Positions 18,351-27,451 of a DNA stretch of 64,000 nt are shown here, piece after piece. The notes under the pieces were generated by a model. The model saw nothing but the letters and a program-made list of their open reading frames with translations. It ran no database searches and was not told the origin of the DNA. Source of the DNA: Burkholderia cepacia GG4 (GTDB taxonomy: Bacteria > Pseudomonadota > Gammaproteobacteria > Burkholderiales > Burkholderiaceae); NCBI RefSeq assembly GCF_000292915.1, contig NC_018514.1, positions 2,790,001-2,854,000 on the forward strand, in the 5' to 3' direction. The stretch's first letter is position 1. Every line of letters starts with the position of its first letter. Made by a program: the position numbers and the translations under genes.

Positions 18351-20030
18351 GTGATGATTTCCAGGTTCGTTAAGCAACGGAAGATGGCGGCGATGGTGGC
18401 GGGCGCGCTGGCGCTCGCAAGCGTGGGCGCCTACGCGGCGCAGCAGGATGGCAACAGTCAGGGCAACGACGCCGGCCACGGCCGGCGCGTCGCGAAGCAC
18501 GTGCTGCTGATCAGCGTCGACGGCCTGCACGAGCAGGATCTCGCGCGCTGCATCGGCGCGAATACGTGCCCGAACATCGCGGTGCTCGCGCAAAGCGGCG
18601 TCACGTACACGAACGCGTACACGCCCGGCCTGTCGGACTCGTTCCCGGGCCTCGCGGCGCTCGTGACGGGCGGCTCGCCGAAGACGGCCGGCCTGTTCTA
18701 CGACGTGTCGTACGACCGCAACCTGTACGCGCCGAGCGACACGACCTGCTCGGGCAAGCAGGGCTGGAACGTCGTATTCGACGAGACGACCGGCATCGAT
18801 GCGCAGAACGGCGGCGCGCTCGTGCACCTCGACGGCGGCGGCGCATTCAACCCGCAGGCGATTCCGCATGCACTCGTGAACGGTCAGTGCGTGTCGGTGT
18901 ATCCGCACAACTACGTGAAGACCAACACGGTGTTCGAGGCCGTGAAGGCCGGCGTGCCGAACGCGTACACCGCGTGGGCCGACAAGCATGCGTGGGGCTA
19001 CGACTGGCTGAACGGCCCGTCGGGCACCGGCGTCGACGATCTGATGCGTACCGAGATCAACTCGATCGACCCGGCGACGAACACCGACTACACCGACGTC
19101 TATTCGCACACCGCGCGCTTCGACAACCTGCACGTGCAGGCGCTGATCAACCAGATCGACGGCCGCGATTCGACGGGCACGAAGAACGCGCCGGTGCCGA
19201 CGCTGTTCGGCGGCAACTTCCAGACGCTCAGCGTCGCGCAGAAGGCGGCGGTCGCGAAGGGCGGCGGCTACCTCGATGCGAACTTCACGCCGAACGGGCA
19301 GGTCGCGAACGCGATCACCTACGTCGACAATTCGATCGGCCGTATCGTCGCGGAGCTGAAGCAGCGCAACCTGTACACGTCGACGGCCGTGATCGTCACG
19401 GCGAAGCACGGCCAGTCGCCGACCGATCGCACGAAGCTCGTGAAGAACGGCGACACGCTGACGAAGCTGCTCGAAGCGAACAACTACGTCGACCCGAACG
19501 GCAACTTCGGCCAGAACAACACGACGACGGGCAACCTGAACGACGGTTCGGGCCTGGTCGGCACGGGCTTCGTGCAGACCGACGACGTCGGCCTGATCTG
19601 GTTGCGCGACCGTAGCCAGCGCACGGCCGTGGTGCAGACGCTGAAGGCGAACCTCGGCTGCAACGCGCCGGGGATCTGCGCGGACGGTTCGCAGGCATAC
19701 ATCCTGTACGGCGCCGCGCTGGCCGAGCGGTTCGGCGATCCGGCCAACGGCCGCACGCCGGACATCATCGTCCAGCCGAATCCGGGCGTGATCTACACGT
19801 CAAGCACGAAGAAGGACGAGGAGCACGGCGGCAACGCGCCGGACGACAGCCACCTCGGCCTGCTCGTGTCGTACCCGGGCCTGCATCGCGCGCGTACCGT
19901 GAGCGATACCGTCGGCACGAAGCAGGTCGCGCCGACGATCCTCGGGCTGCTCGGCGCCGAACCGAAGCTGCTGCACGCGGTCGTGGCCGAGCACACGCAC
20001 GTGCTGCCGGGTCTCGGTCTCGGCAACTGA
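18351..20030 (+). CDS. Secreted alkaline-phosphatase-superfamily phosphodiesterase
   Basis: A 559-residue protein with an N-terminal signal peptide (hydrophobic MVAGALALASVGAYAA, cleavage expected near residue 30). The mature enzyme opens with HVLLISVDGLHEQDL, whose Asp is a metal ligand of the type I phosphodiesterase/nucleotide pyrophosphatase fold. GLSDSFPGLAALVTGG has the catalytic Ser/Thr position, and VTAKHGQSPTD and EEHGGNAPDDSH supply later metal-binding His and Asp. It probably cleaves phosphomonoesters or diesters in the periplasm or outside the cell; the substrate is unknown. The start has a GAGGTGGGG ribosome binding region. No partner genes are adjacent. Confidence 0.88.
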   Translation: MMISRFVKQRKMAAMVAGALALASVGAYAAQQDGNSQGNDAGHGRRVAKHVLLISVDGLHEQDLARCIGANTCPNIAVLAQSGVTYTNAYTPGLSDSFPGLAALVTGGSPKTAGLFYDVSYDRNLYAPSDTTCSGKQGWNVVFDETTGIDAQNGGALVHLDGGGAFNPQAIPHALVNGQCVSVYPHNYVKTNTVFEAVKAGVPNAYTAWADKHAWGYDWLNGPSGTGVDDLMRTEINSIDPATNTDYTDVYSHTARFDNLHVQALINQIDGRDSTGTKNAPVPTLFGGNFQTLSVAQKAAVAKGGGYLDANFTPNGQVANAITYVDNSIGRIVAELKQRNLYTSTAVIVTAKHGQSPTDRTKLVKNGDTLTKLLEANNYVDPNGNFGQNNTTTGNLNDGSGLVGTGFVQTDDVGLIWLRDRSQRTAVVQTLKANLGCNAPGICADGSQAYILYGAALAERFGDPANGRTPDIIVQPNPGVIYTSSTKKDEEHGGNAPDDSHLGLLVSYPGLHRARTVSDTVGTKQVAPTILGLLGAEPKLLHAVVAEHTHVLPGLGLGN

Positions 20031-20191
20031 GCATCGGGGACGGGGCAGTGCCCGCGTCATCCCGCGGGCGCGGCGGGCGGCGCCGGGCGGCTGACGGTGC
20101 CGCGCTGCCGGTGCACGGCTTGAATTCGGGCGCGTGCACCGGCATATTCGTCACGCATCACCCGTTCAACGACGCACCGAGAGGATCGTTC

Positions 20192-20386
20192 ATGCGCCTG
20201 CTGCTTGCCCTGCTGTTGCCGTGGTTCCAGTTCTTCACGATCGGCCGCCCGATCGCGGGGATCATCTGCCTGATCCTGCAGCTCACGATCATCGGCTGGC
20301 TGCCGGCCGCGATCTGGTCGGTATATGCGCTGAGCCAGTACAAGACCGATCGCAAGATCGAAGCGGCGCTGCGCGAGCGGCGGTAG
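20192..20386 (+). CDS. YqaE/Pmp3-family small membrane protein
   Basis: A 64-residue protein with two hydrophobic helices (LLLALLLPWFQFFTIG, then GIICLILQLTIIGWLPAAIW) and a short charged tail. The L-P-W/P at the end of helix 1 and the GWLPA..W..YA motif in helix 2 are the Pmp3/YqaE signature; eukaryotic members affect membrane potential and salt tolerance. The open frame starts earlier, but AGAGGATCGTTC directly before this ATG and the family length favour this start. It is a single gene, convergent with the oxidase operon. Confidence 0.85.
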   Translation: MRLLLALLLPWFQFFTIGRPIAGIICLILQLTIIGWLPAAIWSVYALSQYKTDRKIEAALRERR

Positions 20387-20461
20387 GCGGGGGGGAAGGG
20401 GGCGCCGCCGCGTATCGGGTGCAACCGGCGTAATCGGTTGAATCACCCGACCATACGGAAA

Positions 20462-20496
20462 CGGCCGCCCCGATCGTCGTTCGATCGAAGCGGCCG
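20462..20496 (-). terminator. Hairpin at the end of the cioAB operon
   Basis: Arms CGGCCGC (20462-20468) and GCGGCCG (20490-20496) enclose an inner CGATCG/CGATCG pair. On the minus strand it is followed by TTTCC. It lies just after the last oxidase-operon gene, so it is a probable terminator, though the T run is short. Confidence 0.5.
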
Positions 20497-20502
20497 GTCG
20501 GC

Positions 20503-20682
20503 TTACTTCACCGCAAACAGCGTCAGGTTCATGAAGATCTTGAACGCATAGCCGAGCGTGACGGCGCCGAGCACGCCGCCCGCCCACAGGACGACGAACC
20601 ACATCCAGCCGCGCATCCGCGGCCGCGGCGCGTCGGGTTGGCGAGCGGTGGAATCAGTGGTGGTAGTAATGCTGGTCTTCAT
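20503..20682 (-). CDS. Small single-helix protein of the cytochrome bd operon (DUF2474/CydX-like)
   Basis: A 59-residue ORF below the usual length cut-off. It has a polar N-terminus (MKTSITTTTDST), then one membrane helix, MWFVVLWAGGVLGAVTLGYA, and a short tail. Position and size match the small third subunits or accessory peptides of cytochrome bd-type oxidases (CydX, CbdX, DUF2474 proteins), which stabilise the haem region. It overlaps the end of cioB by 29 bases, implying translational coupling. The exact subfamily is inferred; the W-rich helix fits DUF2474 better than classical CydX. Confidence 0.75.
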   Translation of the reverse strand: MKTSITTTTDSTARQPDAPRPRMRGWMWFVVLWAGGVLGAVTLGYAFKIFMNLTLFAVK

Positions 20683-21661
20683 GGCGCACCTTGCCTCGGA
20701 ATACCCAGTAACCCATCGTCGTGTAGGCGATGATGATCGGGAGGATAACCGCTGCGCCGACCAGCGTGAAGGTCTGGCTCGAGCGCGGCGCGGCCGCTTC
20801 CCAGATCGTCATCGTCTGAGGAATCGCATACGGGAACAGCGTGACGAGCAGGCCGACGTAGCCGAGCAGCACCAGCGCCAGCGCCAGCACGAACGGCGTC
20901 ATGTCGTGCCGGTCGCGCACCGCGCGGCGCATCCACACCGCGCACCCGGCGACCAGGAACGGCACCGGCAGCAGGCGCCAGAACAGCCCCGAATCGAACC
21001 AGCGCTGTGCGATGGCCGGATCCTGCAGCGGCGTCCACAGGCTGATGACCGCGATGAAGCCGAGCAGCACGATCGTCAGCGGCCACACGACGCGATGCAG
21101 GCGGCGCTGCAGGTCGCCTTCCGTCTTCGCGACGAGCCAGCAACAGCCGAGCAGCGCGTACGTGACGATCAGGCCGAGGCCCGTCAGCAGGCTGAACGGC
21201 GTGAGCCAGTCGAATGCGTCGCCCGCGAACACGCCGTCCTTCACGTTGATGCCTTGCAGGAACGCGCCGAGCGCGATCCCCTGGAACAGCGTCGCGCCGG
21301 CCGAGCCGCCGATGAACGCGAGATCCCACAGCTGCTTCGTGCGCCGCGCCTTCGCGCGGATCTCGAACGACACGCCGCGAAAGATCAGGCACACCAGCAT
21401 GAAGATCAGCGGCAGGTACAGCGCCGACAGCACCGTCGAATAGACGATCGGGAACACCGCGAACAGCCCGGCGCCGCCGAGCACGAGCCACGTTTCGTTG
21501 CCGTCCCACACCGGCGCGACGGTGTTCATCATCAGGTCGCGTTCCTTCTCGTCCGGGAAGAACGGGAAGACGATGCCGATGCCGAGGTCGAAGCCGTCGA
21601 GCACGACGTACATGAAGAGCCCCAATGCGATGATCGCGGCCCAGATTACGGTGACGTCCAT
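20654..21661 (-). CDS. cioB: Cytochrome bd-type (cyanide-insensitive) quinol oxidase subunit II
   Basis: A 335-residue polytopic protein of the CydB family. It opens with the family-typical VIWAAIIALGLFMYVVLDGF..G and continues with APVWDGNETWLVLGGAGLFA (the highly conserved WDGNETWLV block) and PIVYSTVLSALYLPL. About eight membrane helices are expected. With subunit I it forms the heterodimer that oxidises quinol and reduces oxygen to water. The start, 29 bases after the cioA stop, gives the expected N-terminus; the longer frame upstream overlaps cioA and is not real. It forms an operon with cioA upstream and the small membrane ORF downstream. Confidence 0.95.
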   Translation of the reverse strand: MDVTVIWAAIIALGLFMYVVLDGFDLGIGIVFPFFPDEKERDLMMNTVAPVWDGNETWLVLGGAGLFAVFPIVYSTVLSALYLPLIFMLVCLIFRGVSFEIRAKARRTKQLWDLAFIGGSAGATLFQGIALGAFLQGINVKDGVFAGDAFDWLTPFSLLTGLGLIVTYALLGCCWLVAKTEGDLQRRLHRVVWPLTIVLLGFIAVISLWTPLQDPAIAQRWFDSGLFWRLLPVPFLVAGCAVWMRRAVRDRHDMTPFVLALALVLLGYVGLLVTLFPYAIPQTMTIWEAAAPRSSQTFTLVGAAVILPIIIAYTTMGYWVFRGKVRHEDQHYYHH

Positions 21662-21690
21662 AGGTTTTCTCGTTTGCGGATGGGGTGGGC

Positions 21691-23103
21691 TCAGACGGTC
21701 TCGATCAGTTCGTCGACGGCCGACATCGGGCGGCGCGCGGTGTGATCGGGGCGGGTGTCGGGCATGTCGTCGTGCTTTGCGTCGGGCAGCGCCGGGCCGG
21801 CCTTCATCAGCTTCAGCATGTAGTACACGCCGGTGCCGAACACGAGGAAGTACACGATCACGAACGTCATCATCGACAGGCTGACCTGCTGGACCGACAG
21901 CGGCGACACGGCCTGCGCGGTGCGCTTCACGCCGTACACGACCCACGGCTGGCGGCCCGCTTCGGTCGTCACCCAGCCCGCGAGCAGCGACACGAAACCG
22001 GTCGGGCCCATCACGAGCGCGAAGCGCTGGAACCACTTCGATTCATACAGGCGGCCGCGGCGGCGCAGCAGCCATGCGAGCGCGGCCAGACCGATCATCG
22101 CGAAGCCCAGGCCGACCATGATCCGGAAGCTCCAGAACACGATCGTCGAGTTCGGGCGGTCTTCAGGCGGGAAGTCCTTCAGCCCGCGGATCTCGCCGTC
22201 CCAGCTGTGCGTGAGGATCAGGCTGCCGAGGTGCGGCACCTTCACCGCGTAGCGGGTCGTTTCGGCCTTCATGTCCGGAAGGCCGAACAGGTTGAGCGCC
22301 GTGCCGCCCTTTTCGGTGTCCCACAGCCCTTCGATCGCGGCGATCTTCGCGGGCTGGTGCTTCAGCGTGTTGATGCCGTGCTGGTCGCCGATCACGGCCT
22401 GCAGCGGCGCGAGCACCAGCAGCAGCCACAGCGCCATCGAGAACATCTTCTTCACGCCCTTGTCGCGGCGGCCCTTCAGCAGGTGCCATGCGCCGGTCGC
22501 GGCCACCACCAGCGCGGCGACGATGAACGCGGCGATCGCCATGTGGAACAGGCGGTACGGGAACGACGGGTTGAAGATGATCGCGAACCAGTCGGTCGGC
22601 ACCACGCGGCCGTCGACGATCTCGAAGCCCTGCGGCGTCTGCATCCAGCTGTTCGATGCGAGGATCCAGAACGTCGAGATCAGTGTGCCGATCGCGACCA
22701 TCAGCGTCGCGCCGAAGTGCGCGCGCGGGCTGACGCGATTCCAGCCGAACAGCATGATGCCGAGGAAGCCGGCTTCGAGGAAGAACGCGGTCATGACCTC
22801 GTACATCAGCAGCGGGCCGGTGACGGCGCCGGCGAAGCTCGAGAAGCCCGCCCAGTTCGTGCCGAACTGATAGCTCATCACGACGCCGGAGACGACGCCC
22901 ATCCCGAACGCGACCGCGAAGATCTTCGACCAGAACAGGCAAAGGGTTTTGTAGTACGGCTTGCCGGTCTTCAGCCAGCGATATTCGAGCACGGCGATGA
23001 AGCTGGCGAGGCCGATGCTCAGCGCCGGGAAGACGATGTGAAACGAGACGGTGAACGCGAATTGCAGGCGGGCCAGATCGAGGGCCGAAATTGCGGTGTC
23101 CAT
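21691..23103 (-). CDS. cioA: Cytochrome bd-type quinol oxidase subunit I, short Q-loop (CIO type)
   Basis: A 470-residue CydA-family subunit carrying the haems. It begins ALDLARLQFAFTVSFHIVFP, where the His is a haem ligand, and contains LMYEVMTAFFLEAGFLGIML and the Q-loop GRQPW motif (TTEAGRQPWVVYG). The protein is about 50 residues shorter than E. coli CydA because the quinol loop lacks its long insertion, which places it in the CIO/short-Q-loop group associated with low cyanide sensitivity. I start at MDTAISALDL; the 38-residue extension upstream is out of character. A perfect ANR/FNR box lies about 160 bp upstream. Confidence 0.95.
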   Translation of the reverse strand: MDTAISALDLARLQFAFTVSFHIVFPALSIGLASFIAVLEYRWLKTGKPYYKTLCLFWSKIFAVAFGMGVVSGVVMSYQFGTNWAGFSSFAGAVTGPLLMYEVMTAFFLEAGFLGIMLFGWNRVSPRAHFGATLMVAIGTLISTFWILASNSWMQTPQGFEIVDGRVVPTDWFAIIFNPSFPYRLFHMAIAAFIVAALVVAATGAWHLLKGRRDKGVKKMFSMALWLLLVLAPLQAVIGDQHGINTLKHQPAKIAAIEGLWDTEKGGTALNLFGLPDMKAETTRYAVKVPHLGSLILTHSWDGEIRGLKDFPPEDRPNSTIVFWSFRIMVGLGFAMIGLAALAWLLRRRGRLYESKWFQRFALVMGPTGFVSLLAGWVTTEAGRQPWVVYGVKRTAQAVSPLSVQQVSLSMMTFVIVYFLVFGTGVYYMLKLMKAGPALPDAKHDDMPDTRPDHTARRPMSAVDELIETV

Positions 23104-23620
23104 ACCAGTTGACCGAGGCTGACGATACCCGCCGGCGGGGTGCCGGCGGACCCCGGCCGACGGGCATCGGGGTTGGCTGGAGTATGGATCGCGATGTTGC
23201 GCCGCGAAATGTGCCAACTCGTCGCAGATGTCCAGCCCGCCGCGCGCGTTTTCGGGATAAATCGTTGATTCGTATCAAGAACGCGGTTCGCGCCGGATGC
23301 GGCCGCGGCGTGGCGGTCTGCCGCACGTGCGGCAATATGGCGCGTCGCATCATCGGAACGATGCGGCAGGTGCGCAGGTGCCGGGCGCTCGCGGGCGCGG
23401 CCGATCTGTTGCGATGCTTTGGCGTGTAACGCATGACGGCGTGCCGGCGGGGCCGAAGCGCACCGGCCCCGGCCCGGGCGTGCGTCGCCGGCGTGCGATT
23501 GCGCCACCGCTGCGCGGCGCGATCCGTCGGCAAGCGCTACGCGAATTGCGTACACTCTGAGTCTCGTTTCGGCAGGGCCGGGCGCGTCGGTTCCGGTCCG
23601 CGTTTACTCAGGGCACGAAG
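23104..23620. other. Regulatory region between cioA and the threonine aldolase gene
   Basis: A 517-base divergent region without a supported gene. It contains the ANR/FNR box at 23265-23278. The half nearest the aldolase gene is GC-rich; a possible promoter for that gene is not obvious. Open frames in it are shadows with Arg/Ala-rich products. Confidence 0.6.
23265..23278 (-). promoter_or_regulatory. ANR/FNR box upstream of cioA
   Basis: TTGATTCGTATCAA is a perfect match to the FNR-family consensus TTGAT-N4-ATCAA. Its centre is about 168 bp upstream of the cioA start codon. In many proteobacteria ANR/FNR controls terminal oxidase genes in response to oxygen; whether it activates or represses here cannot be told from position alone because the transcription start is not visible. 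Confidence 0.8.
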
Positions 23621-24634
23621 ATGATCGATTTACGCAGCGATACCGTGACACGTCCGAGCCAGGCGATGCTGGCCGCGATGACTGGTGCCGAAGTCGGCGA
23701 TGACGTATGGGGCGACGACCCGACCGTGCTGCGCCTGCAGGCGATTACGGCCGAGCGGGCGGGCCAGGAGGCCGGTCTGTTCTTCCCGAGCGGCACGCAG
23801 AGCAACCTGGCCGCGCTGATGGCCCATTGCGAACGCGGCGACGAATACATCGTCGGCCAGCTCGCGCACACCTACAAGTACGAAGGCGGCGGCGCCGCCG
23901 TGCTCGGCAGCATCCAGCCGCAGCCGATCGAGAACGCGCCCGACGGCACGCTGCCGCTCGCGAAGATCGCCGCGGCGATCAAGCCGCTCGACAACCACTT
24001 CGCCCGCACGCGCCTGCTCGCGCTCGAAAACACGATCGGCGGCCAGGTGTTGCCGGAAGGCTATGTGCAGGAAGCCGTCGCGTTCGCGCGCAGCCGCGGG
24101 CTGGCCGCGCACCTCGACGGCGCGCGCGCGTGCAATGCGGCCGTCGCGTCGGGCCGTTCGATCGCCGAGCTGTGCGCGCCGTTCGATACCGTGTCGATCT
24201 GCTTCTCGAAAGGGCTCGGCGCACCGGTCGGCTCGGTGCTGGTCGGCAACCGCGCGCTGGTCGAGCGCGCGCAGCGCTGGCGCAAGGTGCTGGGCGGCGG
24301 GATGCGGCAGTCGGGCATCCTCGCGGCAGCCTGCCTGTATGCGCTCGACCATAACGTCGAGCGGCTCGCCGACGATCACGCGAACGCCGGGCGTCTCGCG
24401 GAAGGCCTCGCGCGCATCGAGTCGGTGAAGGTGCTGTCGCACGCGACGAACATGGTGTTTGCCCAATTCCCCGAAGCCGATTGCGCGCCGCTCGAGGCGT
24501 GGCTCAAGGAGCGCGGGATCCTCACGCAGATGCTGTACGCGTCGCGCTTCGTCACGCACTGCGACGTGTCGCGCGCGGACATCGAGACCTTCATCGACGC
24601 GGTGGGGGCGTATTTCGCGCAGCGCCGCACGTAA
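23621..24634 (+). CDS. ltaE: Low-specificity L-threonine aldolase
   Basis: A 337-residue PLP enzyme of fold type I. It begins MIDLRSDTVTRPSQAML, characteristic of the family, has EVGDDVWGDDPTV, the PLP-phosphate region SGTQSNLAAL, HLDGAR with the cofactor-binding Asp, and the Schiff-base Lys197 in SICFSKGLGAPVGS. It cleaves L-threonine and L-allo-threonine to glycine and acetaldehyde (or runs in reverse) in the cytoplasm. Length is standard. It is a single gene; a DUF1059 ORF lies convergent downstream. The Shine-Dalgarno is weak (ACGAAG), but the conserved N-terminus fixes the start. Confidence 0.95.
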   Translation: MIDLRSDTVTRPSQAMLAAMTGAEVGDDVWGDDPTVLRLQAITAERAGQEAGLFFPSGTQSNLAALMAHCERGDEYIVGQLAHTYKYEGGGAAVLGSIQPQPIENAPDGTLPLAKIAAAIKPLDNHFARTRLLALENTIGGQVLPEGYVQEAVAFARSRGLAAHLDGARACNAAVASGRSIAELCAPFDTVSICFSKGLGAPVGSVLVGNRALVERAQRWRKVLGGGMRQSGILAAACLYALDHNVERLADDHANAGRLAEGLARIESVKVLSHATNMVFAQFPEADCAPLEAWLKERGILTQMLYASRFVTHCDVSRADIETFIDAVGAYFAQRRT

Positions 24635-24739
24635 CGTGGAATGCGCCCGCCGGCGGGGGCGCCGGCGCGGCGTGGCGCGAAGCAGGGAGAGGAGGGGTGA
24701 GGCTGCAACCCGTCGGCCGACATCCGGCGTGCCGGCGGA

Positions 24740-24952
24740 TTACGCCTGGCGCGGCATGTCGACGGGCGGCGTGCCGTCGCGGAACAGCGCTTTCAGTTGC
24801 GTGCGCAGTTCGGCGCTGTCGGTGTGCTGGTGCACCGAGACCGCATGTTGCACGGCGGCTTCCAGCAGTTCGTTGTCGGAGTCGGCGGAAATCGCGACCG
24901 AGCAGTGCATCGCGCTGGGAAACTCGCGGCAATCGATATAGCGGCGGGACAT
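24740..24952 (-). CDS. DUF1059 small protein
   Basis: A 70-residue soluble protein. It begins MSRRYIDCREFPS and has CSVAISADSDNELLEAAVQHAVSVH in the middle, which is the DUF1059 pattern (a short strand with C-R-D/E-F, then an A/S-D-S-x-x-E-x-x-x helix). The start is preceded by a strong GAGGAG. The function of the family is unknown. It is a lone gene, convergent with ltaE; the Glu/His-rich middle helix is notable, but no metal-binding claim is supported. Confidence 0.85.
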   Translation of the reverse strand: MSRRYIDCREFPSAMHCSVAISADSDNELLEAAVQHAVSVHQHTDSAELRTQLKALFRDGTPPVDMPRQA

Positions 24953-25104
24953 GATGTTCTCCTCACAGGAAAGGGAACGGCCGGACTTGCGAGATCGGCC
25001 GCGCGGCGCGTTCGCGAGGCCGATGAAAAAAGTATAGGTGGCGCGGCGGGGTTGCTCGCCGCCATGCGTACCGCGCCGCGCCGGCGGTGTCGATCACCTG
25101 CTCG

Positions 25105-26010
25105 TCACGGTAGCGGCGCGAGCAACCGGCGCGCCGCTTCGACGACCCGCGCGGACAGCGACGCCATCGTCGGCGACTGCACGGTCCACGCATGCCAGTA
25201 CAGCGCGACGTCGGTCGGATGCACGGGGGCGAGATCGACGAGCCCCTGCGCGTCGAGCGGCGCGCCGCCGATCAGCGGCTCCGGCACCATCGCGTAGCCG
25301 AGCCCGTGCCGCACCGCCGCGAAATGCGCGTGCGTGCCCGGCACGTAATGGCACGGGTACGCGCCTTCGGGCAACCCGAACTTCTCCTTCAGGAATGCGG
25401 ACTGCAGCGTGTCGCGCCGCGAATACGCGACGACGGGCGCAGCGCGCGCGCTGGTGCGATTCAGGCCGCGCGGAAACCAGCGCACCGCGAACGCGGCGGT
25501 CGCGAGCAGCCGGTAGCGCATCGTGCCGAGCGGCGTCGCAACGCAGCCGCGCATCGGCTTCGGCTCGGTCGTCACGCAGCCGACGGCCATCCCGCTTTCG
25601 AGCAGCGCGAACGTATGGTCCTGATCCTCGACGATCAGCTCGAACAGGATGCGCTCGCCCGCGAGCACGGACGTCAGCGCGGGCAGGAACCAGGTGCCGA
25701 GACTGTCGGAGTTCAGCGCGATCGTGACCGAGATCGGCGATTCGCGCTCGGTCGCGAGCGTGCTTTGCAGGTCGGCCTGCAGCAGCGCGACGCGGCGCAG
25801 GTGCTGCAGCACGCGTTGTCCGGCCACCGTCGGCCGGCACGGCCGCGTGCGCAGCACGAGTGGCGTGCCGAGGCTCGCCTCCAGCGCGCGGACCCGCTGC
25901 GTGACGGCGGACGCGGTCACGTGCAGGCGCACGGCGGCCTGCTCGAAGCTGCCGGTGTCGGCGACGGCCAGCAGCGCGGCGGCCTGCTTCGGATCGATCG
26001 TCATCGACAT
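25105..26010 (-). CDS. argP: LysR-type regulator, ArgP (IciA) family
   Basis: A 301-residue LysR regulator. The N-terminal helix-turn-helix is AVADTGSFEQAAVRLHVTASAVTQRVRALEAS (about residues 13-44, in two blocks), where the SFEQAA..LHVT.SAVTQRVRALE variant is typical of ArgP rather than of generic LysR proteins. The effector domain follows from about residue 90. ArgP senses lysine and arginine and in relatives activates the basic amino-acid exporter gene argO/lysE. No exporter gene is adjacent here: the divergent neighbour is the persulfide dioxygenase fusion. The start at MSMTIDP follows an AGGA; the second Met two codons later is equally possible. Confidence 0.88.
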   Translation of the reverse strand: MSMTIDPKQAAALLAVADTGSFEQAAVRLHVTASAVTQRVRALEASLGTPLVLRTRPCRPTVAGQRVLQHLRRVALLQADLQSTLATERESPISVTIALNSDSLGTWFLPALTSVLAGERILFELIVEDQDHTFALLESGMAVGCVTTEPKPMRGCVATPLGTMRYRLLATAAFAVRWFPRGLNRTSARAAPVVAYSRRDTLQSAFLKEKFGLPEGAYPCHYVPGTHAHFAAVRHGLGYAMVPEPLIGGAPLDAQGLVDLAPVHPTDVALYWHAWTVQSPTMASLSARVVEAARRLLAPLP

Positions 26011-26251
26011 GTCGACGCAATTCCTGTGAACGTAAGACGAGAACAGGCGGTAGTGTAAGGCAGTGCGCACGACGGTCCGGGCGCGGCGTAACGTCCCGCC
26101 GCGCGCAACGATGCTGCGGCCCGCGCGTTTTGAACTACCCTGTATGAACGCGCGCCCCGCGCGCCGGCGATGCACGCTGGCGGACCGCACAATCAGTACA
26201 ACCCGCACGACCCGCACAACCGACAGGCACAGGCGACGGAGCAACTTCGCG

Positions 26252-27322
26252 ATGATCTTCCGGCAACTTTTCGACCCGCAATCGTCCACCTACACGTATC
26301 TGCTAGCCGATCATGCGTCGCGCGAAGCGCTGCTGATCGATCCCGTGTTCGAGCAGGTGCGGCGCGATGCGGCGTTGCTCGACGAGCTCGGGCTGCGGCT
26401 CGTCGCGACCGTCGACACGCACGTGCATGCCGATCACGTGACGGGCGCGTGGCTGCTCAAGCAGCGCACCGGCAGCACGATCGCGATCTCGGCCGCGAGT
26501 GGCGCGCAGGGCGCCGACCGCTACCTGGACGACGGCGATCGCTGCAGGTTCGGCGCGCGCTACCTGACCGTGCGTGCGACGCCGGGCCACACGAGCGGCT
26601 GCATCAGCCTCGTGCTCGACGACGAATCGATGGCGTTCACCGGCGACTGCCTGCTGATTCGCGGCACCGGCCGCACCGACTTCCAGCAGGGCGATCCGCG
26701 TGCGCTGTATCGCGCAGTGCATGGCCGGCTGTTCACGTTGCCGGCGGCATGCCTGCTGTATCCGGCGCACGACTATCGCGGGCTGACGGTGACGAGCGTC
26801 GGCGAGGAGCGGCGCTTCAATCCGCGCCTCGGCGGCGATCTCAGCGAAGACGATTTCGCGGGCTACATGCGCAACCTCGGGCTCGCGCATCCGCGCCAGA
26901 TCGACGTGGCGGTGCCCGCGAACCTGCAGTGCGGGGTGGCCGCGAACGCGCCCGACGCGCAGGCGGTGGCCGACTGGGCACCGCTCGTCTATACGTTCGC
27001 CGGGTTCTGGGAGATCGATCCGCAATGGCTCGAGGATCACCTGCCGGCGGTGCAGATCGTCGACGTGCGCGAGCCGGACGAATTCACCGGCCCGCTCGGC
27101 CACCTGCCCGGCGCGACGCCGATTCCGCTGGGCGAACTGGCCGCGCGCACCGGCGAGCTCGCGCGCGACCGGCCGATCGTGACCGTGTGCCGCGCCGGCG
27201 GCCGCTCCGCGCAGGCAACCGTGATCCTGCTGAAGGCAGGTTTCGCTGCCGTCGCGAATCTCGGCGGCGGAATGCTGCGCTGGCGCGGCGAAGGGCGAGT
27301 CGTGAGGGACGGCCGGTCGTAG
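26252..27322 (+). CDS. Persulfide dioxygenase-rhodanese fusion protein
   Basis: A 356-residue two-domain enzyme. Residues 1 to about 235 are an ETHE1-like metallo-beta-lactamase domain: His57, His59, Asp61 and His62 in THVHADH, then GHTSG, TGDCLL and PAHDY complete the iron site. The C-terminal rhodanese domain has the persulfide-forming Cys313 in VCRAGGRS. The arrangement is that of the PRF proteins described in Burkholderia, in which glutathione persulfide is oxidised to sulfite and glutathione and the rhodanese half handles thiosulfate. Its likely role is sulfide detoxification in the cytoplasm. It is divergent from argP, and a GST gene follows 130 bases later. Confidence 0.93.
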   Translation: MIFRQLFDPQSSTYTYLLADHASREALLIDPVFEQVRRDAALLDELGLRLVATVDTHVHADHVTGAWLLKQRTGSTIAISAASGAQGADRYLDDGDRCRFGARYLTVRATPGHTSGCISLVLDDESMAFTGDCLLIRGTGRTDFQQGDPRALYRAVHGRLFTLPAACLLYPAHDYRGLTVTSVGEERRFNPRLGGDLSEDDFAGYMRNLGLAHPRQIDVAVPANLQCGVAANAPDAQAVADWAPLVYTFAGFWEIDPQWLEDHLPAVQIVDVREPDEFTGPLGHLPGATPIPLGELAARTGELARDRPIVTVCRAGGRSAQATVILLKAGFAAVANLGGGMLRWRGEGRVVRDGRS

Positions 27323-27451
27323 CGGCGCGATGCCACGCGGCGAAGAAAAAATGCCGGATCGATGTCGAACCGGGCGGGTGCCGTTCGTCGTCAAGGTATC
27401 CGATCACGTGGCGCCGCACGACGCGGCGCCGAAACCCCGAGAGACCACGCG

